DNA from: Caldilineaceae bacterium
GTDB lineage: Bacteria > Chloroflexota > Anaerolineae > Caldilineales > Caldilineaceae
Assembly: GCA_026645575.1 (NCBI GenBank)
Contig: JAPKMW010000043.1
Coordinates: 1-64,000, forward strand
Length of the DNA: 64,000 nt
Direction of reading: 5' to 3'
Below, piece by piece: positions 1-8,449 of this stretch. The notes under the pieces are model-generated. The model ran no database searches. It saw only the letters and a program-made list of their open reading frames with translations, and was not told the origin of the DNA. The number at the start of each line of letters is the position of its first letter. Positions within the stretch are counted from its first letter, which is position 1. Both the position numbers and the translations under genes were made by a program.

Positions 1-43
1 GAATATTTTGCACCCCTGGCAAGCCACCAGGTAGTGCGCTTAC

Positions 44-1030
44 TCAAGAATGTACAAAGTCGAACTCAGGATCTCCAGTCAATCGTTGCACGTGCCCCAG
101 GTTGGTCCACCCCCGTGCTTGCCCACTAGTATCCCCCAACATTTCATGGCTGGTCAGCGCCTCTTGGTAACAGTAGCGTGCATCAGGATAGCGTCCCTGC
201 AACTGGTAGATCGTGCCCAAATTGTTGAGCGCCTGCGCCTGACCATCCAGATCTGCTACCTGTTGTGCTACCGCTAAGCTCTGTCTGTAATGGTCAAGGG
301 CCTGATCTAACTCTCCCAGGTGACGATAGACCACCCCCAACCCATTCAGTAGATCGACTTGGATGCGACGGTCATCCAAGTGATGGGATAAAGTAAGCGC
401 TTCTTGGTAAACGGTTAATGCCCGCGCCATCTCGCCCCGACGGCGCAGTTGCCGGCCCAAATTGGTGTATGAGCGTGCCGCCCCTTGGGGCATCTCCAGT
501 TTCCGATATAACGCAACCGCAAATTCTAACTCTTGGATACCCCGGTTTTCATCACCGGCATCAGTCAGCGCAGTACCAAGATTATTGCGCATCATGGCTT
601 CTTCGGAGGTGCCGGCCCAACGGGGGACAAAGCGCGCCAATGCCTGCTGGTAGCAATCGATGGCTTTATCAAATTCGCCGCGCGCTTGGTGGATCGTGCC
701 CAAATCGTTCAACACACGACTGGCTTCAAAATCATCGTTGCTGGCAAGGAAGAGCGCAAGGGCACGCTGGAAGGCAAGCAGGGCATCGCTATATTCCTGA
801 AGAATCTGCGCCAGCAGCGCGCGACAGCGCCAGACAACTGCCTGGCTATGCGGTGATAACGCGCGGTTGAGGTTCTTCACGCCAATGAGAAGCTGACGGC
901 AATGATCCAGCAAGCCAGCTTCCCGCGCATAGACAAACTCCCGCGCCCACAGGCGAATCCCTTCCTGTTCGTCTAGGGCGATCTGGAGGCGATGGTATTC
1001 GAGTTGGTGGGGGATGCTGGGGATATTCAT
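44..1030 (-). CDS. TPR-repeat protein
   Basis: A soluble 328-residue protein made almost wholly of tetratricopeptide repeats, with NLG..Y...G....A...Y..AL helical pairs recurring about every 40 residues from residue 85 to the end. It has no signal peptide or membrane segment, so it is probably a cytoplasmic scaffold or ligand-sensing solenoid. It is the last gene of a minus-strand series that begins with the CHAT protein at 6343, and it starts 74 bases after the EAD-like adaptor. Its first 90 residues resemble the start of the broken gene at 2034-2709, so the two are probably diverged duplicates. The last residues (GDPEFDFVHS) do not look like a TPR and the end may be eroded. TPR arrays commonly sit beside CHAT and STAND proteins as sensor modules; that role here is inference. 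Confidence 0.75.
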   Translation of the reverse strand: MNIPSIPHQLEYHRLQIALDEQEGIRLWAREFVYAREAGLLDHCRQLLIGVKNLNRALSPHSQAVVWRCRALLAQILQEYSDALLAFQRALALFLASNDDFEASRVLNDLGTIHQARGEFDKAIDCYQQALARFVPRWAGTSEEAMMRNNLGTALTDAGDENRGIQELEFAVALYRKLEMPQGAARSYTNLGRQLRRRGEMARALTVYQEALTLSHHLDDRRIQVDLLNGLGVVYRHLGELDQALDHYRQSLAVAQQVADLDGQAQALNNLGTIYQLQGRYPDARYCYQEALTSHEMLGDTSGQARGWTNLGHVQRLTGDPEFDFVHS

Positions 1031-1103
1031 TGGAACTTTTCATCAATCTCGACAACTTCTGTCGATCATGTTTTTCCCGGACTACCTCTAATTCCCTACC
1101 AGC

Positions 1104-1760
1104 CTATTCAGCCAACTTCTGCTGGATTTCTTTGATCGTTTCGCGCACGGCATCAAGCTGATTCAGCAAATGTAGCGGTTCTTCGCCAGCCCCATATTGG
1201 GACTTCTGTAACTCCAGATGTTGAAGATTTTTGCGATATTGCGCCAGTAGTTTTTGTAAATGTGTATACTCCTGATCATCGCTTGTTTTGCGATCTGCTT
1301 GCGCTGATGTTGCCTTTGAAGACGAAACGACCTGCGCGCCATCGCCGATCGCAAGCCCCTGGGCTTGGTTAATGTGGATATTGTAGACGGCTCCCTGCGC
1401 CGCAGTCGGTGATTTCGGTGTGGATGGCGCAGGTGTGTCACCGGCCAGCGCCGTTTGTAATTGCGCTGCTAGTTCCAGAAGCTGGGCATGGAGAGCATTG
1501 CCAGGGTCATACTTGCGTCCTAGGACTTGCAGAAAGAGGACCAGGGCATTTTCACCCGTCGCACGGCTGCTACCAAGTAGATCGCTGATGAGCAGGTCGG
1601 CCTGGGCATCACCACTCCGGGCAATCTTGAGGCGACTACGAAAGGGACGCAATTCCTCGACGGCAAAGAGGGCGCGTAACTGATCGGCATCATATAGTTC
1701 GTCACAAGCTAGTAATGCCTGACGAATCTGCTGGTGAAGGGTTTGGGGTATGCCGGCCAT
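1104..1760 (-). CDS. Small EAD-like adaptor sharing the CHAT protein's C-terminal tail
   Basis: A 218-residue protein in three parts. Residues 1-105 are an all-helical domain resembling effector-associated domains (EADs) found in prokaryotic conflict proteins. Residues 125-145 carry the N-I-H-I-N-Q-A-Q-G-L-A-I-G-D linker motif often seen between such domains and effectors. Residues 167-218 form a charged helical tail that closely matches the last ~54 residues of the CHAT protein at 2990-6343, including YGAGEEPL, LLNQLDA and a final QQ-L. It has no enzymatic domain of its own. GAGGAG lies about 9 bases upstream of the ATG and supports the start. I infer an adaptor that meets the CHAT effector through one of the shared modules. 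The EAD subtype is not assigned. Confidence 0.65.
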   Translation of the reverse strand: MAGIPQTLHQQIRQALLACDELYDADQLRALFAVEELRPFRSRLKIARSGDAQADLLISDLLGSSRATGENALVLFLQVLGRKYDPGNALHAQLLELAAQLQTALAGDTPAPSTPKSPTAAQGAVYNIHINQAQGLAIGDGAQVVSSSKATSAQADRKTSDDQEYTHLQKLLAQYRKNLQHLELQKSQYGAGEEPLHLLNQLDAVRETIKEIQQKLAE

Positions 1761-1784
1761 TGCTTGTCTACTCCTCTTGATGGA

Positions 1785-1964
1785 CTATAAATTCATGGAT
1801 GCCATCATCTCTGCGGCATAATCTGCCAGCAGGACGTGCATCCAGTAGCGTTCACCCCGGCGCGCCGCCAACTCATGCTGGATAAAACGGGCGGTGATGG
1901 TTTCTGGTAGCTCAACACAGGCGTGATGAAATGCTTGCTTGGAAGACCAATTTCTTTAGCGGAA
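1785..1964 (-). pseudogene. Short decayed coding remnant
   Basis: The 273 bases between the adaptor and the broken TPR gene contain an open frame of about 57 codons without a start, running from just after an in-frame TAA near 1965 to a TAG at 1785-1787. The conceptual peptide is protein-like (for example ACVELPETITARF and RRGERYWMHVLLADYA) and ends in MASMNL. I do not recognise the family. The lack of a start codon and the neighbouring broken TPR genes suggest the 3' end of a deleted gene. Confidence 0.4.
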
Positions 1965-2033
1965 TCTTATCACAACTTGGCCGCTTGCTCAAGCAGTTTA
2001 CAAAACGAGCAACTTTTGACGCTACCGCCCTAG

Positions 2034-2709
2034 CTACTTACTGAGGAACACACTACCAGAGTGTGCCTGAATCATTAGGGCAAAACGATCATAGATGTCC
2101 TTATAGCCATGCTCGCCCAGTTTGGCAATCGAATCAATGAGCGCCAACGCTGCATTGTGCGAGACTTCCTGCGCTGCGGCAACGGTAAGAATCTTGCGAC
2201 GGGTATCGTTAAGGTGCGAGCGATAGGGGGCAGCTTGATGGTCGCACATCATTTGATAAAACTCAATCACTGCTACTGGTTCTTCAGCAACTTTGTGGGC
2301 TAGGAATTCCTCAAAGACTTCCCAGGCGCCATAATCAGGACCAGATGTGGCGAGATACAACCAAGTCATGGTGAGTAAAGCTTGCAGAGACGCCATTGAT
2401 TCTGCTGCATACACAACTTCAGGAAGCCGCGCAAAGTACCCAATTTCGCGTTTGTAGATAGCAGTGGATAGCGTGGTGGAACTCCCCTTTTTGATCTGAC
2501 CAGCGACCTTCGACATAGCGCGCCAGCCCTTCGATTTCAGGTGTGAGTGGCCCCTTTTTCAGTTCACGCAGTAGGCGACTACATTCATCCTGTTGCCAAC
2601 CATCCAACGCCTGTTGAAAGGCTATGACCCAAGCCCGTAATCCAGCATCCGGGTCACTCTGCCGGGCCGCATCCAGGTAAGCAAGTAGGTACTCGGTTTT
2701 GTGATTCAT
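2034..2709 (-). pseudogene. Frameshifted TPR-like gene
   Basis: Two overlapping frames make up one broken gene. The 5' part (2709 down to about 2460) begins MNHKTEYLLAYLDAARQ and has the same pattern as the start of the TPR protein at 44-1030 (EY, G-R-W, C-R-L-L, a helix-turn-helix ending in an FHHAI unit). Around 2455-2475 the coding signal moves to another frame, which continues through YFARLPEVVYAAE to the stop at 2034. One base gained or lost near 2460 would rejoin them into a protein of about 220 residues. The 3' part contains helical hairpins but no clear TPR consensus. A sequencing error is possible, but the adjacent remnants favour real decay. Confidence 0.6.
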
Positions 2710-2738
2710 AGCCTATCCTCTAGATAGATCTACTGTTC

Positions 2739-2968
2739 CTACACCAAACGCGCCTTTAGTGCTGCAAAGGCATTGACCAAGGATGGATACTGCTCGGCAT
2801 GGCCCACTTCCCGCTATAAGGTAACGATGCTATCACAGAACCGCGGGTATCTTGTTGTAACTGTGCCAATGTTAACGCCTGCTGATAAACGTGGGTGGCC
2901 TGTGCAAATTCATTGCGGGTATGGTAAAAGCTGCCGAGATTCAAATAAGTATCTTTTTGCCCCGTTCA
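2739..2968 (-). pseudogene. Truncated TPR gene remnant
   Basis: Directly downstream of the CHAT stop, an open frame reads QKDTYLNLGSFYHTRNEFAQA and onward, a clear TPR unit, after an in-frame stop at its 5' side. At about 2830-2850 the frame changes, and a second stretch reads EVGHAEQYPSLVNAFAALKA to a TAG at 2739-2741, typical of the C-terminus of TPR-only proteins. The piece lacks a start and has an internal deletion or frameshift, so it is a relic of a TPR partner once encoded after the CHAT gene. Confidence 0.6.
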
Positions 2969-2989
2969 CAGCACAGCATAAATGCTAAT

Positions 2990-5900
2990 CTACAACTGTA
3001 TACTCAATTGTTGTTGTAATTTTGCAATCGCTTCGTCCTCGGCGTCCAGTTGATTGAGCAGCCGTAGGGGTTCTTCGCCGGCGCCATAGAGCGCCTTCTG
3101 TTGCAACAGCCGCTGGCGATTACGTTGATGTTGCGCCAGCAGCGAACGCAAAAAGTCGGCATCCTCTACTGCTTGCTTGACTGGTGGTGCTACCGGCACC
3201 GATGGTGGGGTTGTGCTTGTTGACTTGGTTACTGCTGCTGCTGCCGGTTCGCCCACAAAGCGCAGCGCACTGGCATTCTCACCCGCTAAATGTAACGCTG
3301 CCGCATCGCCCAAGCCGGCCAGATCGATCTGCACCCGGCCCAACGCAAACGCTTCCTGTACCGAGCGTCCATAGCCCAATGCTCGATAGAACGCCGTCGT
3401 GAATTGAAGCGCGGCGCTATCGGTGATGGCATTTTCAATGCCGACGACAGAGTCGATTACCCCCGCTAACCCTTCAGCCATTTCAGCGGTGTAACAGGCG
3501 TTGAGGACAACGCAGCGCAAGTTATCTTTGAGGATCTGGAAGAGTTGCCCCAATGTGGCGCTGCGCACTTGGACACTGTTGCCCTGGGCATTGTGGAAAA
3601 TCAGGGCGCTGGTCTCTGTGCCATGACCGCTAAAGTGGAGGATGTCCGGTCGATGCTGCAAGAGCAGCTCCTGAAGATCCTCAATGCGTACCGCCGGCCC
3701 CAACTGAATGTCAAAGACGCGGTAGTCGGCTTGGCGCAACGCCTGCTGGATGGCACGCACCTCTTCGTCAATCGCCAAACGGACGGTGTCGAGCGGGTTG
3801 GCTGCCAGGAAGAGAATCTTGATCGGGGGCCGGCTCCCCGGTTGTTCCGGTTGGCGACCTGGTTGGGGATCAGCCGTCGGTTTTACGCTCACTGGTTTGC
3901 TGCTCTGGATCTGCAACGGCGCCTCACCCACCACCTGTTCGCTGACAACGGTTTGCGCTTGCGCACCACCGAGAAAATCGGTCTCCTGGTAGAGGCGGAC
4001 AATGATGGTGAGCCGCCCGGTCGTTTGGGGGATCAGCGAGAAGTAGTAGATGACCGAGTCCTGGCCGCGGTAGAGCTTGAAGCTATAACTATCCTCGCCA
4101 ACAATTTGACATTCTGGCGCCGCCACCTGCACCCGCACGCGGACAAAGGGTTCCGCTGCCGGCCAATCAAGCTGCGCCTGTCCGGTGTGAACCACCGGCA
4201 GATCCTGGATCACCAACCGGGGCGAATGGGTTTGGCGCACTGCCACGGCCAACGAAAAGGGGCGGTGGAGGGTTGCCCGTTCCGGGGCGGCGACATCAAG
4301 CCGCCGTTCCACTGGCGCCGGGTCCGCCGTGGTTGACGCGGGAAGCCCTTTCACCGGTAGGGATTCGAGGCTTGTGGCCGGTTCAACGCCTTTGCTAAAC
4401 TGTGTCTCCGACACTGGCTTGCTGGGGCTGCTCCTCGCCCCGCTGGTAATGTCAAAGAAGTGGAGGGCCATTTCGCGGCAGCGCCGGTTATTCCCTTGTG
4501 CCAACTCCTGCAACAGACCGGCCAGTGTGGCGGCAGCCCAAAAGGCCAGCGCTTTCGGTTGGTGGCCGGGTGCGGCGTTGTCCAGGTCACGGTATTTGAG
4601 CGCACCTAGCAGGTGCAGGATCAAGCCGCTGTAATATTCGGCCCACTCGCCCGGCGTCGCCAGGAGTTCGCGCGCGGTCTGGCGCAGCGTCGCGATCATG
4701 ATGAAGAGCCGCTCCAACGCCGGCGGCAGGTCGTCGGGCAGGGCAAAGTGACCGGGAGGATGGGGGGCGCCCTGGGTTGCACAGTGAAGCTGTTGATAGA
4801 AGCACACAATGGCGGTCGGCGGCAGGTTAGCTTGAAAAAAGGTCTGGGCCGCGCAATCGGTCAGTAGATCGCGTTCCAGCCGCAACAGATCATGCAACAC
4901 ATGATCCTGCCGCGCCGACGCACAGTCGATGATGTGGGCCGTGCGCACCGCTGGATCGACCAAGATGTTGCGCAGGTTGAGATCGCCATGAATCGTCGCC
5001 AACCAGCCTTCCTGGCGCCGACTCAAGAGCGTGGGCAGGGCCAGCAAGGGGTTGGGCAAGTTGCTTTGGTCGGGCAACCGCAAGGTCGGCTGCGTGAGAT
5101 CGAGATCGCCCAGGTGGGGCTGGCTGTAGCCGTGTAACAGACTCTGGCGCGTCGCTTGCACACGACCGGTGATGGCCGGAAAAGTGACACCGACCGGTGC
5201 AGGCGGCGCATCGTTCACCCGGTGCAGACGCAAGCGGTACGCGTTGGCAGCCTCTGCCAACGGGGGCAGGTCCAGGGTCAGCGTCCGGCCATCACCGGAT
5301 GTTTCGGTGACAACAAAGCCGGTGAGCCGCACGACGGCGCCAGGTTGCAAGGGCGGGCCGCCGGCGCGACTCGTCGCCAGATAGTGGGCATCCAGCATGG
5401 TGGGATACTCTGGCGCGTTATCCTCCACCGCCACTTCCAAGTTGACCGGCAAAATCGCATCGTACCGCTGTTGGAAGCTAATGGTCGCCCGCTGCTGGGT
5501 CGCCCGCCACAGGGCCATCAATTGACGGAAGAGACGCTCTGCCAGCACTTGCCAAAGTTCCTGGCTGGTGGCATGGCTGCTGTAGCGGCTCAGACTTTCC
5601 ACGTCAAAGACCCCATCGCCCACCTGAGCATAGCGCAGCGCGCCCCGTTGATCGCCGTTCTCAGCAGTCAGATAAACCGGCTCGCCGCGTACCACAGCAA
5701 AGCCAGGCAACCGATCCCACACCTGGCGTTGGGTGGCCTGCCATTCTGGCTCAATCAACGGGCGCAGGCCAAGTTTGACCACCGCCGGCAGTTCGTCTAC
5801 ACCATCGCTGGCGGTGGCGCGCACCAGCAAAACACGCGTCGCCGTGCGCCCGTCGGTAAACTCAGTGAGGACAGTCACTTTGCTGGCCTGCTGGAAGAGG

Positions 5901-6343
5901 GCGCCGATCAATTGTTGATCGAGCGCGGTCAATTGGAGGGTGCGCGGTAGATCAATCGGGATAGTGCGTAGTGGCGCCGTGGCGGGTGGCGTGGCGGCGA
6001 GTGCTGTTGCCGGTTGTAGCGCTGGTGTGGCAATCGGCGTCTGTTCAGCCGCTGGTATGGTGCTGGCAACCGTTGTCGGATTGCCACTGGCGCGCCCCAG
6101 GATAGTATCCAGCGCAGACTGCTTTTCAGGACGGTCGGCGTAGACGGTCTCGATCAGTTGCTCGACCTTTTCGGATTTCTCCGCTTCGCTTAAAACATCA
6201 TGCCAAATATTTTCTACACTGCCGCTCAGATCAATCCGGACGGTAGCCAAACCGGCATCCGCGATGAGCTGGCGGATCTGGCGTGCATCATCATAAAGCT
6301 CGGCCAAGAATCGGCGTAATTTGATTTTTGTCGTGCGGTCCAT
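2990..6343 (-). CDS. EAD - APH/kinase-like - CHAT caspase-fold protein
   Basis: A 1117-residue cytoplasmic multidomain protein. Residues 1-80 match the effector-associated-domain pattern (YDDARQIRQLIADAGL, then SVENIWHDVL). A low-complexity Pro/Thr/Ala linker follows. Residues about 145-600 form an aminoglycoside-phosphotransferase-like kinase fold with AVVKLG (Lys190), the catalytic-loop signature HGDLNLRN (His452, Asp454, Asn459) and IIDCASA as the metal-binding strand. It resembles the ternary-complex-associated kinase-like region described next to CHAT domains. A beta-rich segment (about 660-830) precedes the CHAT peptidase domain (about 850-1030) with FSGHG (His907) and LNACYT (Cys950), the caspase-type dyad. 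The last 54 residues repeat the adaptor's tail. CHAT proteins cleave partner proteins on activation; the target here is unknown. Confidence 0.85.
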   Translation of the reverse strand: MDRTTKIKLRRFLAELYDDARQIRQLIADAGLATVRIDLSGSVENIWHDVLSEAEKSEKVEQLIETVYADRPEKQSALDTILGRASGNPTTVASTIPAAEQTPIATPALQPATALAATPPATAPLRTIPIDLPRTLQLTALDQQLIGALFQQASKVTVLTEFTDGRTATRVLLVRATASDGVDELPAVVKLGLRPLIEPEWQATQRQVWDRLPGFAVVRGEPVYLTAENGDQRGALRYAQVGDGVFDVESLSRYSSHATSQELWQVLAERLFRQLMALWRATQQRATISFQQRYDAILPVNLEVAVEDNAPEYPTMLDAHYLATSRAGGPPLQPGAVVRLTGFVVTETSGDGRTLTLDLPPLAEAANAYRLRLHRVNDAPPAPVGVTFPAITGRVQATRQSLLHGYSQPHLGDLDLTQPTLRLPDQSNLPNPLLALPTLLSRRQEGWLATIHGDLNLRNILVDPAVRTAHIIDCASARQDHVLHDLLRLERDLLTDCAAQTFFQANLPPTAIVCFYQQLHCATQGAPHPPGHFALPDDLPPALERLFIMIATLRQTARELLATPGEWAEYYSGLILHLLGALKYRDLDNAAPGHQPKALAFWAAATLAGLLQELAQGNNRRCREMALHFFDITSGARSSPSKPVSETQFSKGVEPATSLESLPVKGLPASTTADPAPVERRLDVAAPERATLHRPFSLAVAVRQTHSPRLVIQDLPVVHTGQAQLDWPAAEPFVRVRVQVAAPECQIVGEDSYSFKLYRGQDSVIYYFSLIPQTTGRLTIIVRLYQETDFLGGAQAQTVVSEQVVGEAPLQIQSSKPVSVKPTADPQPGRQPEQPGSRPPIKILFLAANPLDTVRLAIDEEVRAIQQALRQADYRVFDIQLGPAVRIEDLQELLLQHRPDILHFSGHGTETSALIFHNAQGNSVQVRSATLGQLFQILKDNLRCVVLNACYTAEMAEGLAGVIDSVVGIENAITDSAALQFTTAFYRALGYGRSVQEAFALGRVQIDLAGLGDAAALHLAGENASALRFVGEPAAAAVTKSTSTTPPSVPVAPPVKQAVEDADFLRSLLAQHQRNRQRLLQQKALYGAGEEPLRLLNQLDAEDEAIAKLQQQLSIQL

Positions 6344-6404
6344 TGGCGTATCCGTTGGGGTTTAGGCGTTTGCGAAAAAGTAGCAGCAAGTTACGTAAGG
6401 GCAG

Positions 6405-6506
6405 GCGCCAACACTACAACGGATTTAGGAAGCAGCGGATGGTCTGCGTGATCGTGCAATGTCGTCGGGAATCAGTTCCATCCTAAATCCGTTGTAGTGT
6501 TTGGCG
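6405..6506. repeat. Long-armed inverted repeat
   Basis: Arms at 6405-6430 and 6481-6506 match over 21 consecutive bases (core CACTACAACGGATTTAGGA) plus a near-match CGCC end, enclosing 50 bases. It lies between the STAND ATPase and the CHAT gene, both minus strand. The GTTTAGGA-like inner ends resemble those of the inverted repeats at 26536 and 34852. The rest of the 6344-6636 spacer holds a short run of ATTCGTGATTCG-type words near 6600 and nothing else I recognise. Confidence 0.7.
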
Positions 6507-6636
6507 TCTCCGCAGCTACCATCCGTAAAATATTTGCTGCGCAAATCGTAGGCTTCCTAGCGCTAACAAGATTATACAACATCGATACCAAATCGCATAG
6601 CACGAATCACGGTTCACGAATCACAAATCACGCCCC

Positions 6637-8058
6637 TCACTGCGGTCGCCCTTCCGGGAAAAAGAGATAGCCGCCCTCCGGTTTGCCCCGCCAGTTGACC
6701 ACGTAGACCGGTTGCGACGGGTTCGGCTCGATCTTCTGGCGTAGGCCGCGCACCACTTGGAAGAGGCTGTCGTTGGTGACGCCGTTGTACCGTTCTTCAT
6801 CCGTCCAGGCGGCGACGATGACATCGGTGTAGGTGTGTTGCTGGCGCGGCTGTGCGACCAGGAATTGGAGCAGAGCGCGCTCTTTGGGGGTCAGGTCGTT
6901 CAGCACGCTTTGGCCGTGGTAAAGGGCGCCGCTGGCGGCGTCGTACCAGATTTTGCCGCGACTATAGCCACCCATCTGGGCCACATGGTCGGCAAAGAGG
7001 CGGCTAAAGAGGCGCCAGCCGTTGCCATCCGGTTGACACAGCCCTTTGTTGACGAGATCGACCAAGACCGACGCATAACGCTGACCAACAGCGCCCTGCG
7101 CTTTTTTGTCAAGCAGCGCGCTCTTTTGCACCTCGGCCAACACCAACTGCTCCTCCTGGGTAAGACCGAGCCAGATGTCCTCCAAGCGGTGACGGACGCC
7201 GGCTTCTTTCCACAATGCTTCCGCCCATTGGTCTAGCGGCGGTCGTTGCGGATCGGTCAGCCACCAGCGACAGATGACCATGACCAGCGATGGATAGCCA
7301 CCGCTTAGGCGCCACATTGTCTGGATCTCTGGCTCGGTGGGCCGCTGTTCCACCATCTGCACCCGGCGGGCAATGGTGTCGCGCGTATCCTGTTCATTCA
7401 TGGGGCCGATGTAACAGAGATGTTGGTCGAGCAGGCGACGGAGGTCGCCCAACACTTCCGGCGCCGGCAGGTAGGCCAGCCCCAGGCGCATACTGGCAAT
7501 GTAGGAGAGCGTGCCTTTGAAGCCATCGCGCAGCCCGCGCAGGGCGTCACCCATAGCCGGAGTGAGCATGTGGCAGAAGGTGTCAAAACGATCCAGGGCA
7601 AAGACGACGCGATGGCGCCGCTGCTGGAGGTGGATGAGCAGTTCACGCAGGGCGCTTTGGGGCAGGAAGGGATCGGTGGCGGCGCGATTTTCCTGGTAGA
7701 GCCGGCTGATCAGCGCCTGGGTTTCGGGCGCAAAGCGCGCCTGATGTTCAGCAAAGGTGCGCAGAATCACCCGAAAGAGGGCCGACAGGGTGCGGGCCGG
7801 CAAGTTGTTGAGATCCATGGGCAGGAGCGTCACCGGCTGGGCGCGCGCCGGCAAATAGCTGTTGAGCACCTCCGGTCGATGACAGAGATAGCCCAGGAGA
7901 TCCGATTTGCCCGACCCATTCAAGCCGATGACCGAGCCGCTGGCGCCGGTCAAGATCCAGTTCGCCAGCAGTTGCACCTCGCGCGCCCGATAGGTCGGCC
8001 CATGATCCGCCCACGGATGGTCGGCGCCTGGTATGCTTTCTTGTTCTGCATCAGCCAT
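6637..8058 (-). CDS. STAND-type ATPase with C-terminal OmpR-like winged helix
   Basis: A 473-residue P-loop ATPase/transcription-factor hybrid. A conserved YRAREVQLL box precedes Walker A GLNGSGKS (residues 45-52); Walker B is VVFALDRFD (151-159). A helical lid follows, with SGGYPSLV near residue 260. Residues about 365-473 form an OmpR/PhoB-type DNA-binding winged helix (LTPKERALLQFL, then a recognition-helix region ending YVVNWRGKPEGGYLF). I chose the ATG at 8058 because AAAGGGG lies seven bases upstream; an in-frame start at 8163 lacks this. It probably switches transcription on ATP and ligand binding. Three CTCAG repeats just upstream (8072-8097) are a plausible operator, and a secreted-peptide gene diverges from the same intergenic region. 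Confidence 0.8.
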   Translation of the reverse strand: MADAEQESIPGADHPWADHGPTYRAREVQLLANWILTGASGSVIGLNGSGKSDLLGYLCHRPEVLNSYLPARAQPVTLLPMDLNNLPARTLSALFRVILRTFAEHQARFAPETQALISRLYQENRAATDPFLPQSALRELLIHLQQRRHRVVFALDRFDTFCHMLTPAMGDALRGLRDGFKGTLSYIASMRLGLAYLPAPEVLGDLRRLLDQHLCYIGPMNEQDTRDTIARRVQMVEQRPTEPEIQTMWRLSGGYPSLVMVICRWWLTDPQRPPLDQWAEALWKEAGVRHRLEDIWLGLTQEEQLVLAEVQKSALLDKKAQGAVGQRYASVLVDLVNKGLCQPDGNGWRLFSRLFADHVAQMGGYSRGKIWYDAASGALYHGQSVLNDLTPKERALLQFLVAQPRQQHTYTDVIVAAWTDEERYNGVTNDSLFQVVRGLRQKIEPNPSQPVYVVNWRGKPEGGYLFFPEGRPQ

Positions 8059-8071
8059 GCTTGCCCCTTTC

Positions 8072-8097
8072 CTCAGCAAACGCTCAGTAATCCTCAG
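8072..8097. promoter_or_regulatory. Three helically phased CTCAG repeats
   Basis: CTCAG occurs at 8072-8076, 8083-8087 and 8093-8097, giving spacings of 11 and 10 bases, one helical turn each. The repeats lie immediately upstream of the ribosome-binding site of the ATPase gene at 8058. Direct repeats with this phasing are the usual binding architecture of OmpR-type winged helices, the DNA-binding domain that gene carries. Autoregulation is inferred. Confidence 0.4.
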
Positions 8098-8175
8098 CCA
8101 AACGCCCCGCCACCCTGCTACCCTATGGGCAGCAGCAACCGTGATCACAGTCTCTGCGCCCATCTTTTGCGAGAT

Positions 8176-8253
8176 CGCTTGCCGGCGTCACTACCGGCCC
8201 GACGACGCGCTTCCTCCAGCGTCCGTCGGCATCGTGTCCCCAACCGGCAAGCG
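8176..8253. promoter_or_regulatory. Inverted repeat in the leader of the small peptide gene
   Basis: CGCTTGCCGG (8176-8185) and CCGGCAAGCG (8244-8253) form a perfect 10-bp inverted repeat with 58 bases between, ending 28 bases before the ATG of the 55-residue peptide gene. It could fold as a structured mRNA leader or be a paired operator. The enclosed bases also contain GACG/CGTC complementary words. Confidence 0.35.
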
Positions 8254-8281
8254 GTCCCTATTTTACATAGGAGCGATTTCC

Positions 8282-8449
8282 ATGAACCGCAATTTCTTGA
8301 CCAACACCCGCCGCCATTTGCTCGTTCTCGCCCTGGCTGCTGTTTTGGCCCTCAGCGCATCCTATGCGCCGATGGTGTTCGATAACATGGCCAGTACAAC
8401 GCTCACGCCCGCTGCTTTGGCCTGTGGCGCGCCGGCAGGCGGTTGCTAA
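8282..8449 (+). CDS. Small secreted peptide with Cys/Gly tail
   Basis: A 55-residue product beginning MNRNFLTNTRRH, with a basic N-terminus, a hydrophobic core LLVLALAAVLALSAS (about residues 13-27) and a C-terminal ACGAPAGGC containing two cysteines. AGGAG lies 9 bases upstream of the ATG, the only good ribosome-binding site in this frame; longer readings from 8033 have no support. The shape (signal-peptide-like leader, short Ala/Thr-rich spacer, small Cys/Gly tail) suits an exported signalling peptide, a disulfide peptide or a modified-peptide precursor, but no maturation enzyme lies beside it. It diverges from the winged-helix ATPase and its stop overlaps the stop of the convergent TPR gene by a few bases. 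I do not recognise a family. Confidence 0.55.
   Translation: MNRNFLTNTRRHLLVLALAAVLALSASYAPMVFDNMASTTLTPAALACGAPAGGC

Noticed and set aside
6405..6506. Inverted repeat as a rho-independent terminator
   Set aside because: The 50-base loop and lack of a U-run make it unlike a normal terminator. It is listed as a repeat only.
8033..8281. Longer N-terminal extension of the 55-residue peptide frame
   Set aside because: There is no ribosome-binding site for the upstream ATG, and the extension overlaps the divergent ATPase start. The AGGAG-preceded ATG at 8282 is much better.
3545..8385. Long plus-strand open frames opposite the CHAT and STAND genes
   Set aside because: They lie antisense to genes with clear domains, have no ribosome-binding sites at their starts, and their translations are low-complexity, Arg/Gly/Pro-rich shadows.
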